NCBI GenBank assembly: GCA_963719325.1
Contig: CAVRBW010000016.1
Location: forward strand, 62,001 to 126,000
Length of the DNA: 64,000 nt
Direction: 5' to 3'
Source of the DNA: DATBLE01 sp963719325
GTDB lineage: Bacteria > Actinomycetota > Thermoleophilia > Gaiellales > Gaiellaceae
Within the stretch, counting starts at the first letter, position 1. Every line of letters starts with the position of its first letter. Positions 7,059-25,344 of this stretch are shown piece by piece. The notes beneath the pieces were generated by a model. It was not told the DNA's origin, did no database searches, and worked only from the letters and a program-made list of their open reading frames with translations. Both the position numbers and the translations under genes were made by a program.

Positions 7059-7901
7059 CTACCTCTTCTCTTTGCCGCGCCTACGCGCGCGGACGATCAA
7101 CTTGTCCGATTCCTTGTGCTTGCGACGGGTGCGCTTGCCGAGCGTGGGCACACCCCACGGGGTCACCGGATGCCGGCCCCCCTTCGACTTTCCCTCGCCG
7201 CCGCCGTGCGGATGGTCGACCGGGTTCATCGCCGAGCCGCGCACAGAGGGCCGCTTGCCCCGCCAGCGGCTGCGACCAGCCTTGCCGCCCGACTGGTTCT
7301 CGTGGTCGACGTTCCCGACCTGCCCGACCGTGGCGCGACAGGTTAGCGGTACGCGACGCATCTCGCCGGACGGGAGGCGAAGGACGCCGTAGCCGTCGTC
7401 CTTGGCCACGAGCTGGACGCCCGAGCCGGCGCTGCGTGCGAGCTGTCCACCGCGTCCCGGCTGCAGCTCGACGTTGTGGATCATCGTCCCGGTCGGGATG
7501 TTCTCGAGCGGCAGCGCATTGCCGGGACGGATGTCCGCAGCCGGGCCCGACTCGATCGTCGCCCCGACCTCGAGCCGCGCAGGCGCGAGGATGTAGGCCT
7601 TCTCACCGTCGGCGTAGTGCAGCAGGGCGATCCGAGCCGACCGGTTGGGGTCGTACTCGATCGCGGCGACCTTGGCGGGGACGGCGTCCTTGCGCCGCTT
7701 GAAGTCGACGATCCGGTAGCGCCGCTTGTGACCGCCGCCCTGATGCCGGGTGGTAATCCGACCGTTCACGTTGCGACCGCCGGTCTTCTTGATCGGCGCG
7801 GTCAGTGACTTCTCCGGCTCGGTCTTGGTGATCTCATCGAACGAGGAAACCGACATGAATCGCCGTCCCGGACTGGTCGGCTTGTACTTCTTGAGCGCCA
7901 T
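7059..7901 (-). CDS. rplB: 50S ribosomal protein L2
   Basis: L2 is needed for subunit association and peptidyl transfer. The 280 residues include NVNGRITTRHQGGGHKR, the region RSAGSGVQLVAKD and the C-terminal loop AMNPVDHPHGGGEGKS with its essential histidine. The ATG at 7899-7901 overlaps the rplW TAA by one base. The longer open frame upstream only shadows rplW and rplD. Confidence 0.98.
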   Translation of the reverse strand: MALKKYKPTSPGRRFMSVSSFDEITKTEPEKSLTAPIKKTGGRNVNGRITTRHQGGGHKRRYRIVDFKRRKDAVPAKVAAIEYDPNRSARIALLHYADGEKAYILAPARLEVGATIESGPAADIRPGNALPLENIPTGTMIHNVELQPGRGGQLARSAGSGVQLVAKDDGYGVLRLPSGEMRRVPLTCRATVGQVGNVDHENQSGGKAGRSRWRGKRPSVRGSAMNPVDHPHGGGEGKSKGGRHPVTPWGVPTLGKRTRRKHKESDKLIVRARRRGKEKR

Positions 7902-8197
7902 TAGACCTGTGCTCCCTGGAAGATCTGGATCTCGTCGCCCTCGGCGACCTGGACGATCGCCTTCTTCCAGCCCTGCTTCGTCCCGCGGATGAGGCCGCGG
8001 CGCTTCGGCTTGGGTTGGACCTTCGAGACGTTCACGGCGACGACCTTGACCTCGAAGAGCTCCTCGACCGCCTGGCGGATCTGCGTCTTGTGCGCGTCCG
8101 GGTGCACGCGGAACGAGTACTTGCGCTCTTCGATCATGCCGTAGCTCTTCTCGGAGACGACCGGCGCAATCAGGATTTCGCGGTGGCTGAGGCTCAT
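7901..8197 (-). CDS. rplW: 50S ribosomal protein L23
   Basis: L23 at the exit tunnel docks trigger factor and SRP. The 98-residue protein reads REILIAPVVSEKSYGMIEE, then VKVVAVNVSKVQPKPKR and GTKQGWKKAIVQV. The ATG at 8195-8197 overlaps the rplD stop by four bases. Confidence 0.97.
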   Translation of the reverse strand: MSLSHREILIAPVVSEKSYGMIEERKYSFRVHPDAHKTQIRQAVEELFEVKVVAVNVSKVQPKPKRRGLIRGTKQGWKKAIVQVAEGDEIQIFQGAQV

Positions 8198-8799
8198 TCG
8201 GCTTCCTCCTGAGCTCCACTGTTGCCGCCGGCACGCGCCTGGACACCGGCCAGCGCGGCCTGCGAGACGAGCAGCGCGCGCGCCCAGACGACCGCGGACA
8301 CCTCGAGCTCGGACGCGGCGACCACCGCGACCCGATCGAGGTTGCGGAAGCTCTTTGCGATCGCGTGCTCGTCGTCTCCGACGACGAGCACCAGGGGGCG
8401 GTCCTGACCCCAGGCCTCGAGCAGCGCGACTGCCGTCTTGGTAGAGGGCTCGTTCCAGGCTGCGCCGTCGACGAGAGCAAGCGTTCCAGCCTGGGCGTGA
8501 CTCGCCAAGGCGGCGCGCAGCGCTGCCCGCCGCGCCTTCCGGTTCACCTTGACGTCGAAGCTCCGCGGCGACGGCGGAAAAGCCACGCCGCCTCCAGTCC
8601 AATGCGGCGCCCGAGTGGTGCCGGCGCGGGCGCGGCCGGTGCCTTTCTGACGCCACGGCTTCGCCCGTCCGCCCGCGACCAGGCCGCGGCTCTTCGCCGC
8701 GCGCGTCCCAGCGCGCTGCGCGTTGAGCTCGGCGCGTACGGCCTCATGGACGAGATGGGGCTTCAGCTCCGCGGCAAAGACCTCGCCGTCGAGCGTCAC
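8194..8799 (-). CDS. rplD: 50S ribosomal protein L4, start unresolved
   Basis: L4 lines the peptide tunnel and is an autoregulator of the S10 operon in some bacteria. The core is clear: GGRAKPWRQKGTGRARAGTTRAPHW and later LVLVVGDDEHAIAKSF. The first usual start codon is the GTG at 8797-8799 (201 residues). The frame upstream also reads like L4 (KAPLLDAAGKAAKQ, back to about 8844) but contains no ATG, GTG or TTG before the rplC stop at 8921. Either the protein starts at 8799 or at a rare codon, or a base is wrong between 8800 and 8920. Confidence 0.9.
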   Translation of the reverse strand: MTLDGEVFAAELKPHLVHEAVRAELNAQRAGTRAAKSRGLVAGGRAKPWRQKGTGRARAGTTRAPHWTGGGVAFPPSPRSFDVKVNRKARRAALRAALASHAQAGTLALVDGAAWNEPSTKTAVALLEAWGQDRPLVLVVGDDEHAIAKSFRNLDRVAVVAASELEVSAVVWARALLVSQAALAGVQARAGGNSGAQEEAE

Positions 8800-8920
8800 C
8801 TGCTTCGCCGCCTTGCCGGCAGCGTCGAGCAGCGGCGCCTTGATCGCCTTGCTCGACTCGGGAGGCTTCCGCCGTCCCGGCCGCGCAGTCGGGCTTTGCC
8901 CGGTCGCGCTGCCAACCGAT

Positions 8921-9556
8921 TCAGTGGTGCCGGGTATGTGCCTTCTCCTCCCTGATCTCGACGATGCCGTTCTTCGGACCCGGGATCGCGCCCCTGACGA
9001 GGAGCAGGTTCCGCTCCGGGTCGACCTCGTGCACCTTCAGCCCGAGCTGTGTCACGCGCTTGCCGCCGAGGCGGCCTGCCATGCGGACGCCTTTGAAGAC
9101 ACGCGACGGTGTCGCCGAGGCGCCGATCGAGCCGGGCTTGCGAATGTTGTGCGAGCCGTGTGACTTGGGCCCACGGTGGAACTTGTGCCGCTTGATCGTG
9201 CCCGCGAAGCCCTTGCCGATCCCGATCCCGGCCACCTTGATCGCTTCCCCGGGCTCGAAGACCTCGACGGTCACAGACTCGCCGACGACGAGCTCGGAGC
9301 GGCCACGGAACTCGACGAGGTGACGATGCGCCTCGACGCCGCCCTTCTTCAGGTGACCGAGCTCGGGCTTCGTGATCTTTCGCTCGGCGACAGGCTCGAA
9401 CGCGAGCTGGACCGCCTCGTACCCGTCGGTGTCCAGCGTCTTCACCTGGACGACGGGGCACGGCCCGGCCTCGATCACGGTCACGGGCGTGACGACGCCG
9501 CTCTCCTCGTCGAAGAGCTGCGTCATCCCGATCTTCCTGCCGACGATTCCCTTCAT
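8921..9556 (-). CDS. rplC: 50S ribosomal protein L3
   Basis: L3 starts large-subunit assembly and reaches the peptidyl transferase centre. The 211 residues open MKGIVGRKIGMTQLF and contain GKGFAGTIKRHKFHRGPKSH and the GSIGASATPSRVFKG segment. The ATG sits 1 nt after the rpsJ stop. Length is normal for the family. Confidence 0.98.
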   Translation of the reverse strand: MKGIVGRKIGMTQLFDEESGVVTPVTVIEAGPCPVVQVKTLDTDGYEAVQLAFEPVAERKITKPELGHLKKGGVEAHRHLVEFRGRSELVVGESVTVEVFEPGEAIKVAGIGIGKGFAGTIKRHKFHRGPKSHGSHNIRKPGSIGASATPSRVFKGVRMAGRLGGKRVTQLGLKVHEVDPERNLLLVRGAIPGPKNGIVEIREEKAHTRHH

Positions 9557-9557
9557 C

Positions 9558-9866
9558 TCAGAGCTTGATCTCGATGTCGACCCCAGCCGGAAGGTCGAGC
9601 CGCATGAGCGAGTCGACCGTCTTCGGCGTCGGGGAATGGATGTCGATCAACCGCTTGTGCGTGCGCACCTCGAAGTGCTCCCGCGAGTCCTTGTCCTTGA
9701 ACGGGCTGCGGATCACGCAGTAGACGTTCTTCTCGGTGGGCAAGGGCACCGGCCCGGTGATGGTCGCCCCGGAGCGCTCCGCCGTCTCGACGATGTCGCG
9801 CGCGGACTTGTCGACCTGCTTGTGGTCGTAGCCCTTCAGCCGGATGCGGATCTTCTGCTGTGCCAA
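9558..9866 (-). CDS. rpsJ: 30S ribosomal protein S10 (NusE)
   Basis: S10 works in the 30S head and, as NusE, links NusG and ribosomes to RNA polymerase. The 102 residues include KIRIRLKGYDHKQVDKSA, GPVPLPTEK and FEVRTHKRLIDIHSPTPK. It is 24 nt after tuf and heads the S10 operon, apparently co-transcribed with the str genes. Confidence 0.98.
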   Translation of the reverse strand: MAQQKIRIRLKGYDHKQVDKSARDIVETAERSGATITGPVPLPTEKNVYCVIRSPFKDKDSREHFEVRTHKRLIDIHSPTPKTVDSLMRLDLPAGVDIEIKL

Positions 9867-9890
9867 GTGCCCTCCCTTCCTCTGCTCTCG

Positions 9891-11084
<1,194 letters not shown>

Positions 11085-11102
11085 GCTTTCCTCCGGTCTC
11101 CT

Positions 11103-13196
<2,094 letters not shown>

Positions 13197-13198
13197 CG

Positions 13199-13669
13199 CT
13201 ACCACCGGTAGTGCGCGAACGCCTTGTTTGCCTGGGCCATCCGGTACATGTCGTCCTTGCGCTTCCACGCACCGCCCTGCTGGTTGGTCGCGTCGAGGAT
13301 CTCGCCGGCCAGCTTCTCGTGCATGCCCTTCTCCCGCCGATCGCGGGCATAGGTGACGAGGAAGCGGATCGCGAGGGTGCGGGCGCGGCGCTGCGGCACC
13401 TCGATGGGGACCTGGTAATTCGCGCCGCCGACACGGCGGCTGCGGGTCTCGAGGACAGGGGTCACGGTCTTGATCGCCTGCTCGAGCACCTCGAGCGGCG
13501 GCTTGCCCGTGCGCTCACCGACCTTGTCGAGCGCGCCGTAGACGATCTTCTCGGCGGTCGATCGCTTGCCGCGGGTCATCACACGGTTGATCACCTGCGA
13601 GACGAGGCGCGAGTTGTAGACCGGGTCCGCGTCGAGCGTGCGAACCTGGACCTCTGCGCGGCGGGGCAT
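13199..13669 (-). CDS. rpsG: 30S ribosomal protein S7
   Basis: S7 nucleates the 30S head and lies at the E site. The 156 residues show MPRRAEVQVRTLDADPVYNS, RGKRSTAEKIVYGAL and RVGGANYQVPIEV, as in all S7 proteins. It begins 3 nt after rpsL in the str operon. Confidence 0.98.
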   Translation of the reverse strand: MPRRAEVQVRTLDADPVYNSRLVSQVINRVMTRGKRSTAEKIVYGALDKVGERTGKPPLEVLEQAIKTVTPVLETRSRRVGGANYQVPIEVPQRRARTLAIRFLVTYARDRREKGMHEKLAGEILDATNQQGGAWKRKDDMYRMAQANKAFAHYRW

Positions 13670-13672
13670 ACC

Positions 13673-14044
13673 CTACCCGCCTCGCTTGGCGCCGTACTTG
13701 GAGCGGCCCTGCTTGCGGTCGGCGACGCCGGCCGAGTCGAGCGCGGCACGGATCACCTTGTAGCGATAGCCCGGCAGGTCCTTGACGCGGCCGCCGCGCA
13801 CCAGGACGACCGAGTGTTCCTGCAAGTTGTGGCCCTCGCCGGGGATGTAGGCACCAACCTCCATGCCGTTGGTCAACCTGACGCGGGCAACCTTCCGAAG
13901 CGCCGAGTTCGGCTTCTTCGGTGTCTGGGTCATCACGCGCGTGCAGACGCCCCGCTTCTGCGGCGCGCCGCGGAGCGCAGGCGTCTTCACCTTCGCCTTC
14001 GGCGCTGAACGACCCTTCCGGACAAGTTGGTTGACGGTCGGCAT
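13673..14044 (-). CDS. rpsL: 30S ribosomal protein S12
   Basis: S12 controls decoding accuracy. The 123-residue product from the ATG at 14042-14044 (GAGGAG upstream) opens MPTVNQLVRKGR. The streptomycin-relevant loops are wild type: TPKKPNSALRK and GGRVKDLPGYRYKV keep their lysines. It is the first gene of the str operon, behind a recognisable promoter. Confidence 0.98.
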   Translation of the reverse strand: MPTVNQLVRKGRSAPKAKVKTPALRGAPQKRGVCTRVMTQTPKKPNSALRKVARVRLTNGMEVGAYIPGEGHNLQEHSVVLVRGGRVKDLPGYRYKVIRAALDSAGVADRKQGRSKYGAKRGG

Positions 14045-14113
14045 AAAACTCCTCGAGAGGGCTTGCACACAACAAAGGGCGGCGGGGCGATGCCCACGCC
14101 AACCCAGGGCCGG

Positions 14114-14143
14114 ATAGTAGCGAAGGCAGGCGTTACCCGTCAA
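14114..14143 (-). promoter_or_regulatory. Predicted sigma-70-type promoter of the str operon
   Basis: On the minus strand TTGACG (14138-14143) and TACTAT (14114-14119) are separated by 18 bp. The predicted start near 14107 gives a leader of about 60 nt before rpsL. This is the best promoter match I found by eye in the window. Confidence 0.7.
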
Positions 14144-14212
14144 ACAACGCGCGCAACGTGCGGCTTTTCATCTGGTCGCCGTCCGCCTAGCACGCTATAC
14201 CTCATTCGAGGG

Positions 14213-15499
<1,287 letters not shown>

Positions 15500-15523
15500 C
15501 CCCGGTTTTTCGCGATCCTGGGG

Positions 15524-16750
15524 CTACGGCGCCTCGCTCGAGGCCTCGGGATCGTCTGCGGTCATCACGCGCCCCTTGCCCGCGCGCTTCGCGCGGTAGA
15601 GGGCCTGGTCGACCCGGCGAAAGAGCGACGTCGCATCGTCGTCTCGCCCGAGCTCGGCCATCCCCGCGGAGACCCCGAGATTCGGAATCCGACCGATCGG
15701 TTGGCCCTGAATTGCGAGCTGCAGCCGCTGGAAGAAGCGTTCGACGTCCTCGAGCGACGACTCCGGAAGGATGACGGCGAACTCGTCGCCGCCGACACGG
15801 CACGGAATGTCTGCTCCTCGGACCACGGACCTGAGCCGGTCGGCCACCTCCGCCAGCACTGAGTCCCCACCGAGATGGCCGATCTCCTCGTTGATCGACT
15901 TGAAGTTGTCGAGGTCGAAGAAGATCAGCGCGAGGCGGCGGTCGTAGCGATGAGCGCGCTTGACCTCGTGGGCGAGCGTCTCGTGGAAATAGCGGCGATT
16001 GTGCAAGCCGCTGAGAGGGTCGCGAACCGCCAACTCGTGCAGCTCCCGGAACTGGCGTGCGTTTTCGAAGGCCCTTCCCGCAGTGAGAGCGAGCTCCTCG
16101 AGGGCCGCCAGATCGTCTTCCTTCGGCTCGTCGATCGCCCGTCGCCAGAACACCGCCAGCGTCCCGGTCGTCGCACCCTGATCGGGGGCGAGAGGCAGGA
16201 GCACCCCGAGCTGGATCGCATTCGGCCCGGCGGAGGTCTCGCCGGGGAAGCGGTAGCGAATCGTCAGCGAGCGGGACCGGCTCTCAGGAGGCCAGCTGCC
16301 GAGCAGCGGCAGCGCTTCGTCGGCGGTCAGATTCATCGCCTTCACGATCGGCGGCTCGCCTTCCTCCCAGAGCGCCACCGCCGCCGCGTCGGCGTCGGCG
16401 AGCAATCCGGCACCCTGAAGCACGCGGCTGAGCAGTTCGTCCAGATCCCGCGTTTCGGTCAGCGCCGACAGCTGGCGCGCCCAGCGGAGCTCGAATTGGG
16501 CCCGCCGCAGCTCGTCGGTCTCCCCGTTGCCCCTCCCCGAGCCGGAGACGCGCATGCGCTGGACGACCACGAGCACGATCGCAACGCCTGCCAGCGCGGC
16601 CACCAAGGCGATGACGAGGGCGGTCAAAGCTCCGCCCCTCCGGATTGCGATCGTCCAATCATGCTCATCGTGATGCGATCCCCGCCCAGGGGATGGTCCA
16701 GCGTTATCGCCTTGGGGATCCCCTGCTCCCGTTCTCGTACGCGGTCGCAA
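15524..16750 (-). CDS. Membrane-anchored GAF-GGDEF diguanylate cyclase
   Basis: This predicted enzyme makes cyclic di-GMP from two GTP. There is one transmembrane helix near residues 40-65 (LTALVIALVAALAGVAIVLVVV). A GAF-like sensor region follows at about 95-240, then a GGDEF domain from about 250 to 395 with FFDLDNFKSINE and an intact GGDEF. RGAD ends exactly five residues before GGDEF, matching an inhibitory I-site. The longest frame starts at TTG 16748-16750 and the true start is uncertain. It lies alone between the Pro-Thr repeat protein and rpoC. C-di-GMP often controls type IV pili, which are encoded further on. Confidence 0.9.
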   Translation of the reverse strand: MRPRTRTGAGDPQGDNAGPSPGRGSHHDEHDWTIAIRRGGALTALVIALVAALAGVAIVLVVVQRMRVSGSGRGNGETDELRRAQFELRWARQLSALTETRDLDELLSRVLQGAGLLADADAAAVALWEEGEPPIVKAMNLTADEALPLLGSWPPESRSRSLTIRYRFPGETSAGPNAIQLGVLLPLAPDQGATTGTLAVFWRRAIDEPKEDDLAALEELALTAGRAFENARQFRELHELAVRDPLSGLHNRRYFHETLAHEVKRAHRYDRRLALIFFDLDNFKSINEEIGHLGGDSVLAEVADRLRSVVRGADIPCRVGGDEFAVILPESSLEDVERFFQRLQLAIQGQPIGRIPNLGVSAGMAELGRDDDATSLFRRVDQALYRAKRAGKGRVMTADDPEASSEAP

Positions 16751-16890
16751 AGAGGGCGATGGACTTCCGCATTCAGCGCTCTCCCGTCGTCGTACATGCG
16801 GAATGCACGTACACGACTTACCGTATCTAGGAAGCCCCCCAGGTCAAGACGCTGCGCTTGCGGCCCTTCGGGCCGCTCGCTCCGCTTCGC

Positions 16891-16986
16891 GGGGGGAACA
16901 GCCGGTTCCCCCCGTGCGCCCCCCTTCCAGGCTCGCGCTCACGGCAGGCGGCAGCTGGCCGCGCCCGCCATGTCGGTCGCGGCGAC
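16891..16986 (-). repeat. Two-hairpin dispersed repeat, copy A
   Basis: Read on the minus strand, hairpin 1 is GCCGCG/CGCGGC around the loop ACCGACATGGCGGG. After about 40 nt of poorly conserved sequence, hairpin 2 is GGGGGGAAC/GTTCCCCCC around the loop CGGCT. Copy B at 38370-38475 has the same loops, but hairpin 2 has a different, still paired, stem. Copy A lies just beyond the rpoC terminator. Confidence 0.75.
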
Positions 16987-17002
16987 GAAGAACCAAAGAA
17001 AG

Positions 17003-17032
17003 GGCAGGGGAGGCCTTCCGGCCTCCCCTGCC
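17003..17032 (-). terminator. Rho-independent terminator of rpoBC
   Basis: A perfect 13-bp inverted repeat, GGCAGGGGAGGCC with a 4-nt loop, lies 5 nt after the rpoC stop. On the minus strand it is followed by CTTTCTTTGG. Confidence 0.85.
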
Positions 17033-17037
17033 TAGTC

Positions 17038-21612
<4,575 letters not shown>

Positions 21613-21643
21613 AGTGCGCCTCTTCTTCCTATGGTCGTCGTGA

Positions 21644-24600
21644 TCACTCCTCGAGCTCGACGTCGGCGAGATCCGCCTCGAGGGGCGGCGCTGCCTCGTC
21701 TCCCTCTTCGCCACCACCCACCTCGACCTCGGCGAGGTCGTCGAGCGACTCGTCGGCAGGGACGGTCAGCTCGCCTTCCTGGTCGACGCGCTCCTGGCCT
21801 TCCTCGAGCTCCTCGGCAGTCGGCTCGCGGGCGGCCGCCCGGAGCGAGCCGGGCGAGAGGTCGATGCCGAGCTCCTCGGCCGCGCGCAACAACTCGTCGT
21901 CTTCTTCGCGGACCTCGACTTCCGTTCCCTCCTCGGAGATCACGTGCACGTCCAGGGCAAGGGACTGCATCTCCTTCAGCAGCACCTTGAACGACTCGGG
22001 GATCGACGGCTCGGCGATGTTCTCGCCCTTGACGATCGCCTCGTACGCCTTCACCCGACCGACGGTGTCGTCGGACTTGATCGTGAGCATCTCCTGGAGC
22101 GTGTACGCGGCGCCGTAGGCCTCGAGCGCCCACACCTCCATCTCACCGAAGCGCTGGCCGCCGAACTGAGCCTTGCCGCCCAGCGGCTGCTGGGTCACGA
22201 GGGAGTACGGGCCTGTCGACCGTGCGTGGATCTTGTCGTCGACGAGGTGGAGCAGCTTGAGGATGTACATGTAGCCGACGGTGACCTTCTCCTGGAAGGG
22301 CTCGCCTGTCTTGCCGCTGTACAGCCGTACCTTCCCGGAGCAACGCCGCCCCTCGGGCCGCTTCGGGTCGACGTTCATCTTGATCGGCGAGTCCGTGTTC
22401 TGCTTGGTCCACTCGATCAAGGCTTCGTCGACGTCCTTCTCGCTCGCGCCGTCGAAGACCGGCGTCGCGATCGGCGTGGGCCCCCGATTCCCGTTGACAT
22501 CGCGCTGGCCGTTCTCGGCGAAGACACCGTGGAAGGCGGCCCAGCCGAGGTGGGTCTCGAGGATCTGGCCGATGTTCATCCGGCTCGGCACGCCGAGCGG
22601 GTTGAGGACGACGTCGACCGGAGTCCCGTCCTCGAGGAAGGGCATGTCCTCTGCCGGGACGATCTTCGAGATCACGCCCTTGTTCCCGTGGCGGCCGGCC
22701 AGCTTGTCGCCCTCGGCGATCTTCCGCTTCTTCGCGACGTAGACGCGGACGAGCTCGTTCACACCCGGCGGTAGGTCGTCGCCCGCCTCCCGCGAGAAGG
22801 TCTTCACGTCGATCACTTTGCCGCCCTCGCCGTGCGGGACCTTCAGCGACGTGTCGCGGACCTCGCGTGCCTTCTCCTTGAAGATCGCGCGGATCAGCTT
22901 TTCCTCGGCGGTCAGCTCGGTCTCGCCCTTGGGCGTGACCTTGCCGACGAGGAGGTCGCCGGAGCCGACCTCGGCGCCGATGCGGACGATCCCGCGCTCG
23001 TCGAGGTCCTTCAGCGACTCTTCCGAGCGGTTCGGGATGTCGCGCGTGATCTCCTCGTCGCCGAGCTTCGTCGACCGGGCGTCGATCTCGTACTCGTGGA
23101 TGTGAATGGAGGACAGCACGTCGTCCTTGACGAGCCGTTCCGAGAGGACGATCGCGTCCTCGAAGTTGTAGCCCTCGAACGGCATGAACGCGACCAGCAG
23201 GTTCTTGCCGAGAGCAAGCTCGCCGTCCTTCGTCGAGCTGCCGTCGGCGAGCACCTGCTCCGACCGCACGCGCTCGCCGAGGCCCACGATCGGCTTCTGG
23301 TGGATCAGCGTGCCCTGGTTCGAGCGCATGAACTTGGTCAGCGGGTATTCGTCGCGCCCGTCCTTCGACTCGACGACGATCTTCTCGGCGTCGACGTCGA
23401 CGACCGTCCCGGCGCTCCCCGAGACCACAACGTCACCGGTGTCGACCGCGGCCCGGTATTCGAGGCCGGTGCCGATCAGCGGCGGCTCCGTGATCATCAG
23501 CGGTACCGCCTGCCGCTGCATGTTCGCGCCCATCAGCGCGCGGTTCGCGTCGTTGTGCTCGAGAAACGGGATCAGGGCCGTCGCGACCGACACGATCTGG
23601 GCCGGCGCGACGTCCATGTACTCGATGTCCTTCGGCTGCGCCGTAACCGCCTCGCCCTCGCGGGAGCGGCAAAGCACCTGGTCGTGCAGGAACTTCCCCG
23701 TCTTCTCGTCGAGCGGCTCCGAGGCCTGCGCGATCGTGTACTGCGCCTCCTCTGCTGCGTCGAGATAGACGATCTCGTCCGTGACCTTCCCGTTCGCGAC
23801 GCGCCGGTACGGCGTCTGGATGAACCCGAACTCGGACACGGTCGCGAACGAGGCGAGCGATCCGATCAGGCCGATGTTCGGTCCCTCGGGCGTCTCGATC
23901 GGACACATCCGCCCGTAGTGGGTCGGGTGCACGTCGCGCACCTCGATCGGCGCACGCTCGCGCGTGAGGCCGCCCGCCCCGAGCGCCGAGAGACGGCGCC
24001 GGTGCGTGAGCCCTGCGAGCGAGTTGGTCTGGTCCATGAACTGGGAGAGCTGTGAGGAGCCGAAGAACTCCTTCAGCGCCGCCACGACCGGCCGGATGTT
24101 GATGATCGTCTGCGGCGTGATCGTGTCGACGTCCTCCGTCGTCATCCGCTCGCGGACGACGCGCTCCATCCGGTAGAGCCCGACGCGGAACGCTTCCTGG
24201 ATCAGCTCACCGACCGTGCGAAGGCGACGGTTTCCGAAGTCCTCGTACTCGTCGAGCTCCGCCCGGATCGGATCGCGCGACATCACGATCGCGTCGGCGG
24301 CGAAGTCCTTCGAGTCCTCCGGGACGCCGAGCCGCTGTGGCAGGTCGATGAGCCTCCGAACGAGCGCGAGGATGTCCTCGGTCGTCAGGACGCGGACGTC
24401 GTCGGGGACGCCGACACTGAGTCGCTGGTTCAGCTTGTACCGGCCGACCTTGGTCAGGTCGTACCGCTTCGGGTCGAAGAACAGCGTGCGCAGGAGGTTG
24501 CGGGCGTTGTCGAGCGTCGGCGGCTCACCCGGGCGCTGCTTCTTGAACACCTCGATCAGCGCCTCTTCCTCACGGGTCGTCGTGTCCTTCTCGAGCGTGA

Positions 24601-25276
24601 GCGCGATGAAGATCGAGTTGTCGAACAGCTTCAGGATCGCCTCGTTCGAGCTCGTGTCGAGCGCGAAACCGGTGGACGGGTCCTCGGCCGGAAGCGCACG
24701 CAGCAGCGTGGTGATCGGCAGCTTGCGCTTGCGGTCGATGCGGGCGTAGGCCACGCCCTTCTTGTCGATCTCGAGCTCGAGCCACGAGCCGCGGCTCGGC
24801 ATCAGGTTCGCCGTGAAGACCTGCTTCGTGGCGTCCTTCGGCTCCATCAGGTAGGCGCCTGGGGAGCGGACGAGCTGCGTGACGATCACGCGCTCGGTGC
24901 CGTTGATGATGAATGTGCCCTGCTCGGTCATCATCGGGAAGTCCCCCATGAAGACCCGCTGCTCGCGAATCTCGCCCGTCTCCTTGTTCACGAAGCGGAC
25001 GGTCATCGAGAGCGGCACCTGGTAGGTCAGGTCCTTCTCCCTGCACTCCTTGATCGAGAACTGCGGCTCCCCGAACTCGTAATCGCCGAACTCCACCGCG
25101 AGCGTGCCGGTGTAGTCCTCGATCGGCGAGATGTCGTCGATCGTCTCGCGGAGGCCCTCGTCCATGAACCACTTGAACGAGGCCTTCTGGATGTCGATCA
25201 GGTTCGGGAGGTCGAGAACATGCTTCAGGCGCGAAAACGTTTTGCGCGCGTTAGGCGCAGCAACCTTGCTGGTCAA
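21644..25276 (-). CDS. rpoB: RNA polymerase beta subunit
   Basis: The beta subunit forms the catalytic cleft and rifampicin pocket. The 1210 residues start at TTG 25274-25276 with GGGAGG upstream and include PIETPEGPNIGLIGSL, RHGNKGVISKIVP and GGKAQFGGQRFGEMEVWALEAYGA. The rifampicin region reads SQLSQFMDQTNSLAGLTHR, differing from the common DQNNPLS at three positions. The C-terminus has an acidic tail rich in Glu, Asp and Ala. RpoB is normally close behind rplL; here 4.4 kb of regulatory genes intervene. Confidence 0.98.
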   Translation of the reverse strand: MTSKVAAPNARKTFSRLKHVLDLPNLIDIQKASFKWFMDEGLRETIDDISPIEDYTGTLAVEFGDYEFGEPQFSIKECREKDLTYQVPLSMTVRFVNKETGEIREQRVFMGDFPMMTEQGTFIINGTERVIVTQLVRSPGAYLMEPKDATKQVFTANLMPSRGSWLELEIDKKGVAYARIDRKRKLPITTLLRALPAEDPSTGFALDTSSNEAILKLFDNSIFIALTLEKDTTTREEEALIEVFKKQRPGEPPTLDNARNLLRTLFFDPKRYDLTKVGRYKLNQRLSVGVPDDVRVLTTEDILALVRRLIDLPQRLGVPEDSKDFAADAIVMSRDPIRAELDEYEDFGNRRLRTVGELIQEAFRVGLYRMERVVRERMTTEDVDTITPQTIINIRPVVAALKEFFGSSQLSQFMDQTNSLAGLTHRRRLSALGAGGLTRERAPIEVRDVHPTHYGRMCPIETPEGPNIGLIGSLASFATVSEFGFIQTPYRRVANGKVTDEIVYLDAAEEAQYTIAQASEPLDEKTGKFLHDQVLCRSREGEAVTAQPKDIEYMDVAPAQIVSVATALIPFLEHNDANRALMGANMQRQAVPLMITEPPLIGTGLEYRAAVDTGDVVVSGSAGTVVDVDAEKIVVESKDGRDEYPLTKFMRSNQGTLIHQKPIVGLGERVRSEQVLADGSSTKDGELALGKNLLVAFMPFEGYNFEDAIVLSERLVKDDVLSSIHIHEYEIDARSTKLGDEEITRDIPNRSEESLKDLDERGIVRIGAEVGSGDLLVGKVTPKGETELTAEEKLIRAIFKEKAREVRDTSLKVPHGEGGKVIDVKTFSREAGDDLPPGVNELVRVYVAKKRKIAEGDKLAGRHGNKGVISKIVPAEDMPFLEDGTPVDVVLNPLGVPSRMNIGQILETHLGWAAFHGVFAENGQRDVNGNRGPTPIATPVFDGASEKDVDEALIEWTKQNTDSPIKMNVDPKRPEGRRCSGKVRLYSGKTGEPFQEKVTVGYMYILKLLHLVDDKIHARSTGPYSLVTQQPLGGKAQFGGQRFGEMEVWALEAYGAAYTLQEMLTIKSDDTVGRVKAYEAIVKGENIAEPSIPESFKVLLKEMQSLALDVHVISEEGTEVEVREEDDELLRAAEELGIDLSPGSLRAAAREPTAEELEEGQERVDQEGELTVPADESLDDLAEVEVGGGEEGDEAAPPLEADLADVELEE

Positions 25277-25344
25277 ATGGGACAGCCTCCCTTAGAAATG
25301 TCTGCTACGGCGGCGGTAGGGCGAACGGTGGGCGCGAACCTTGG

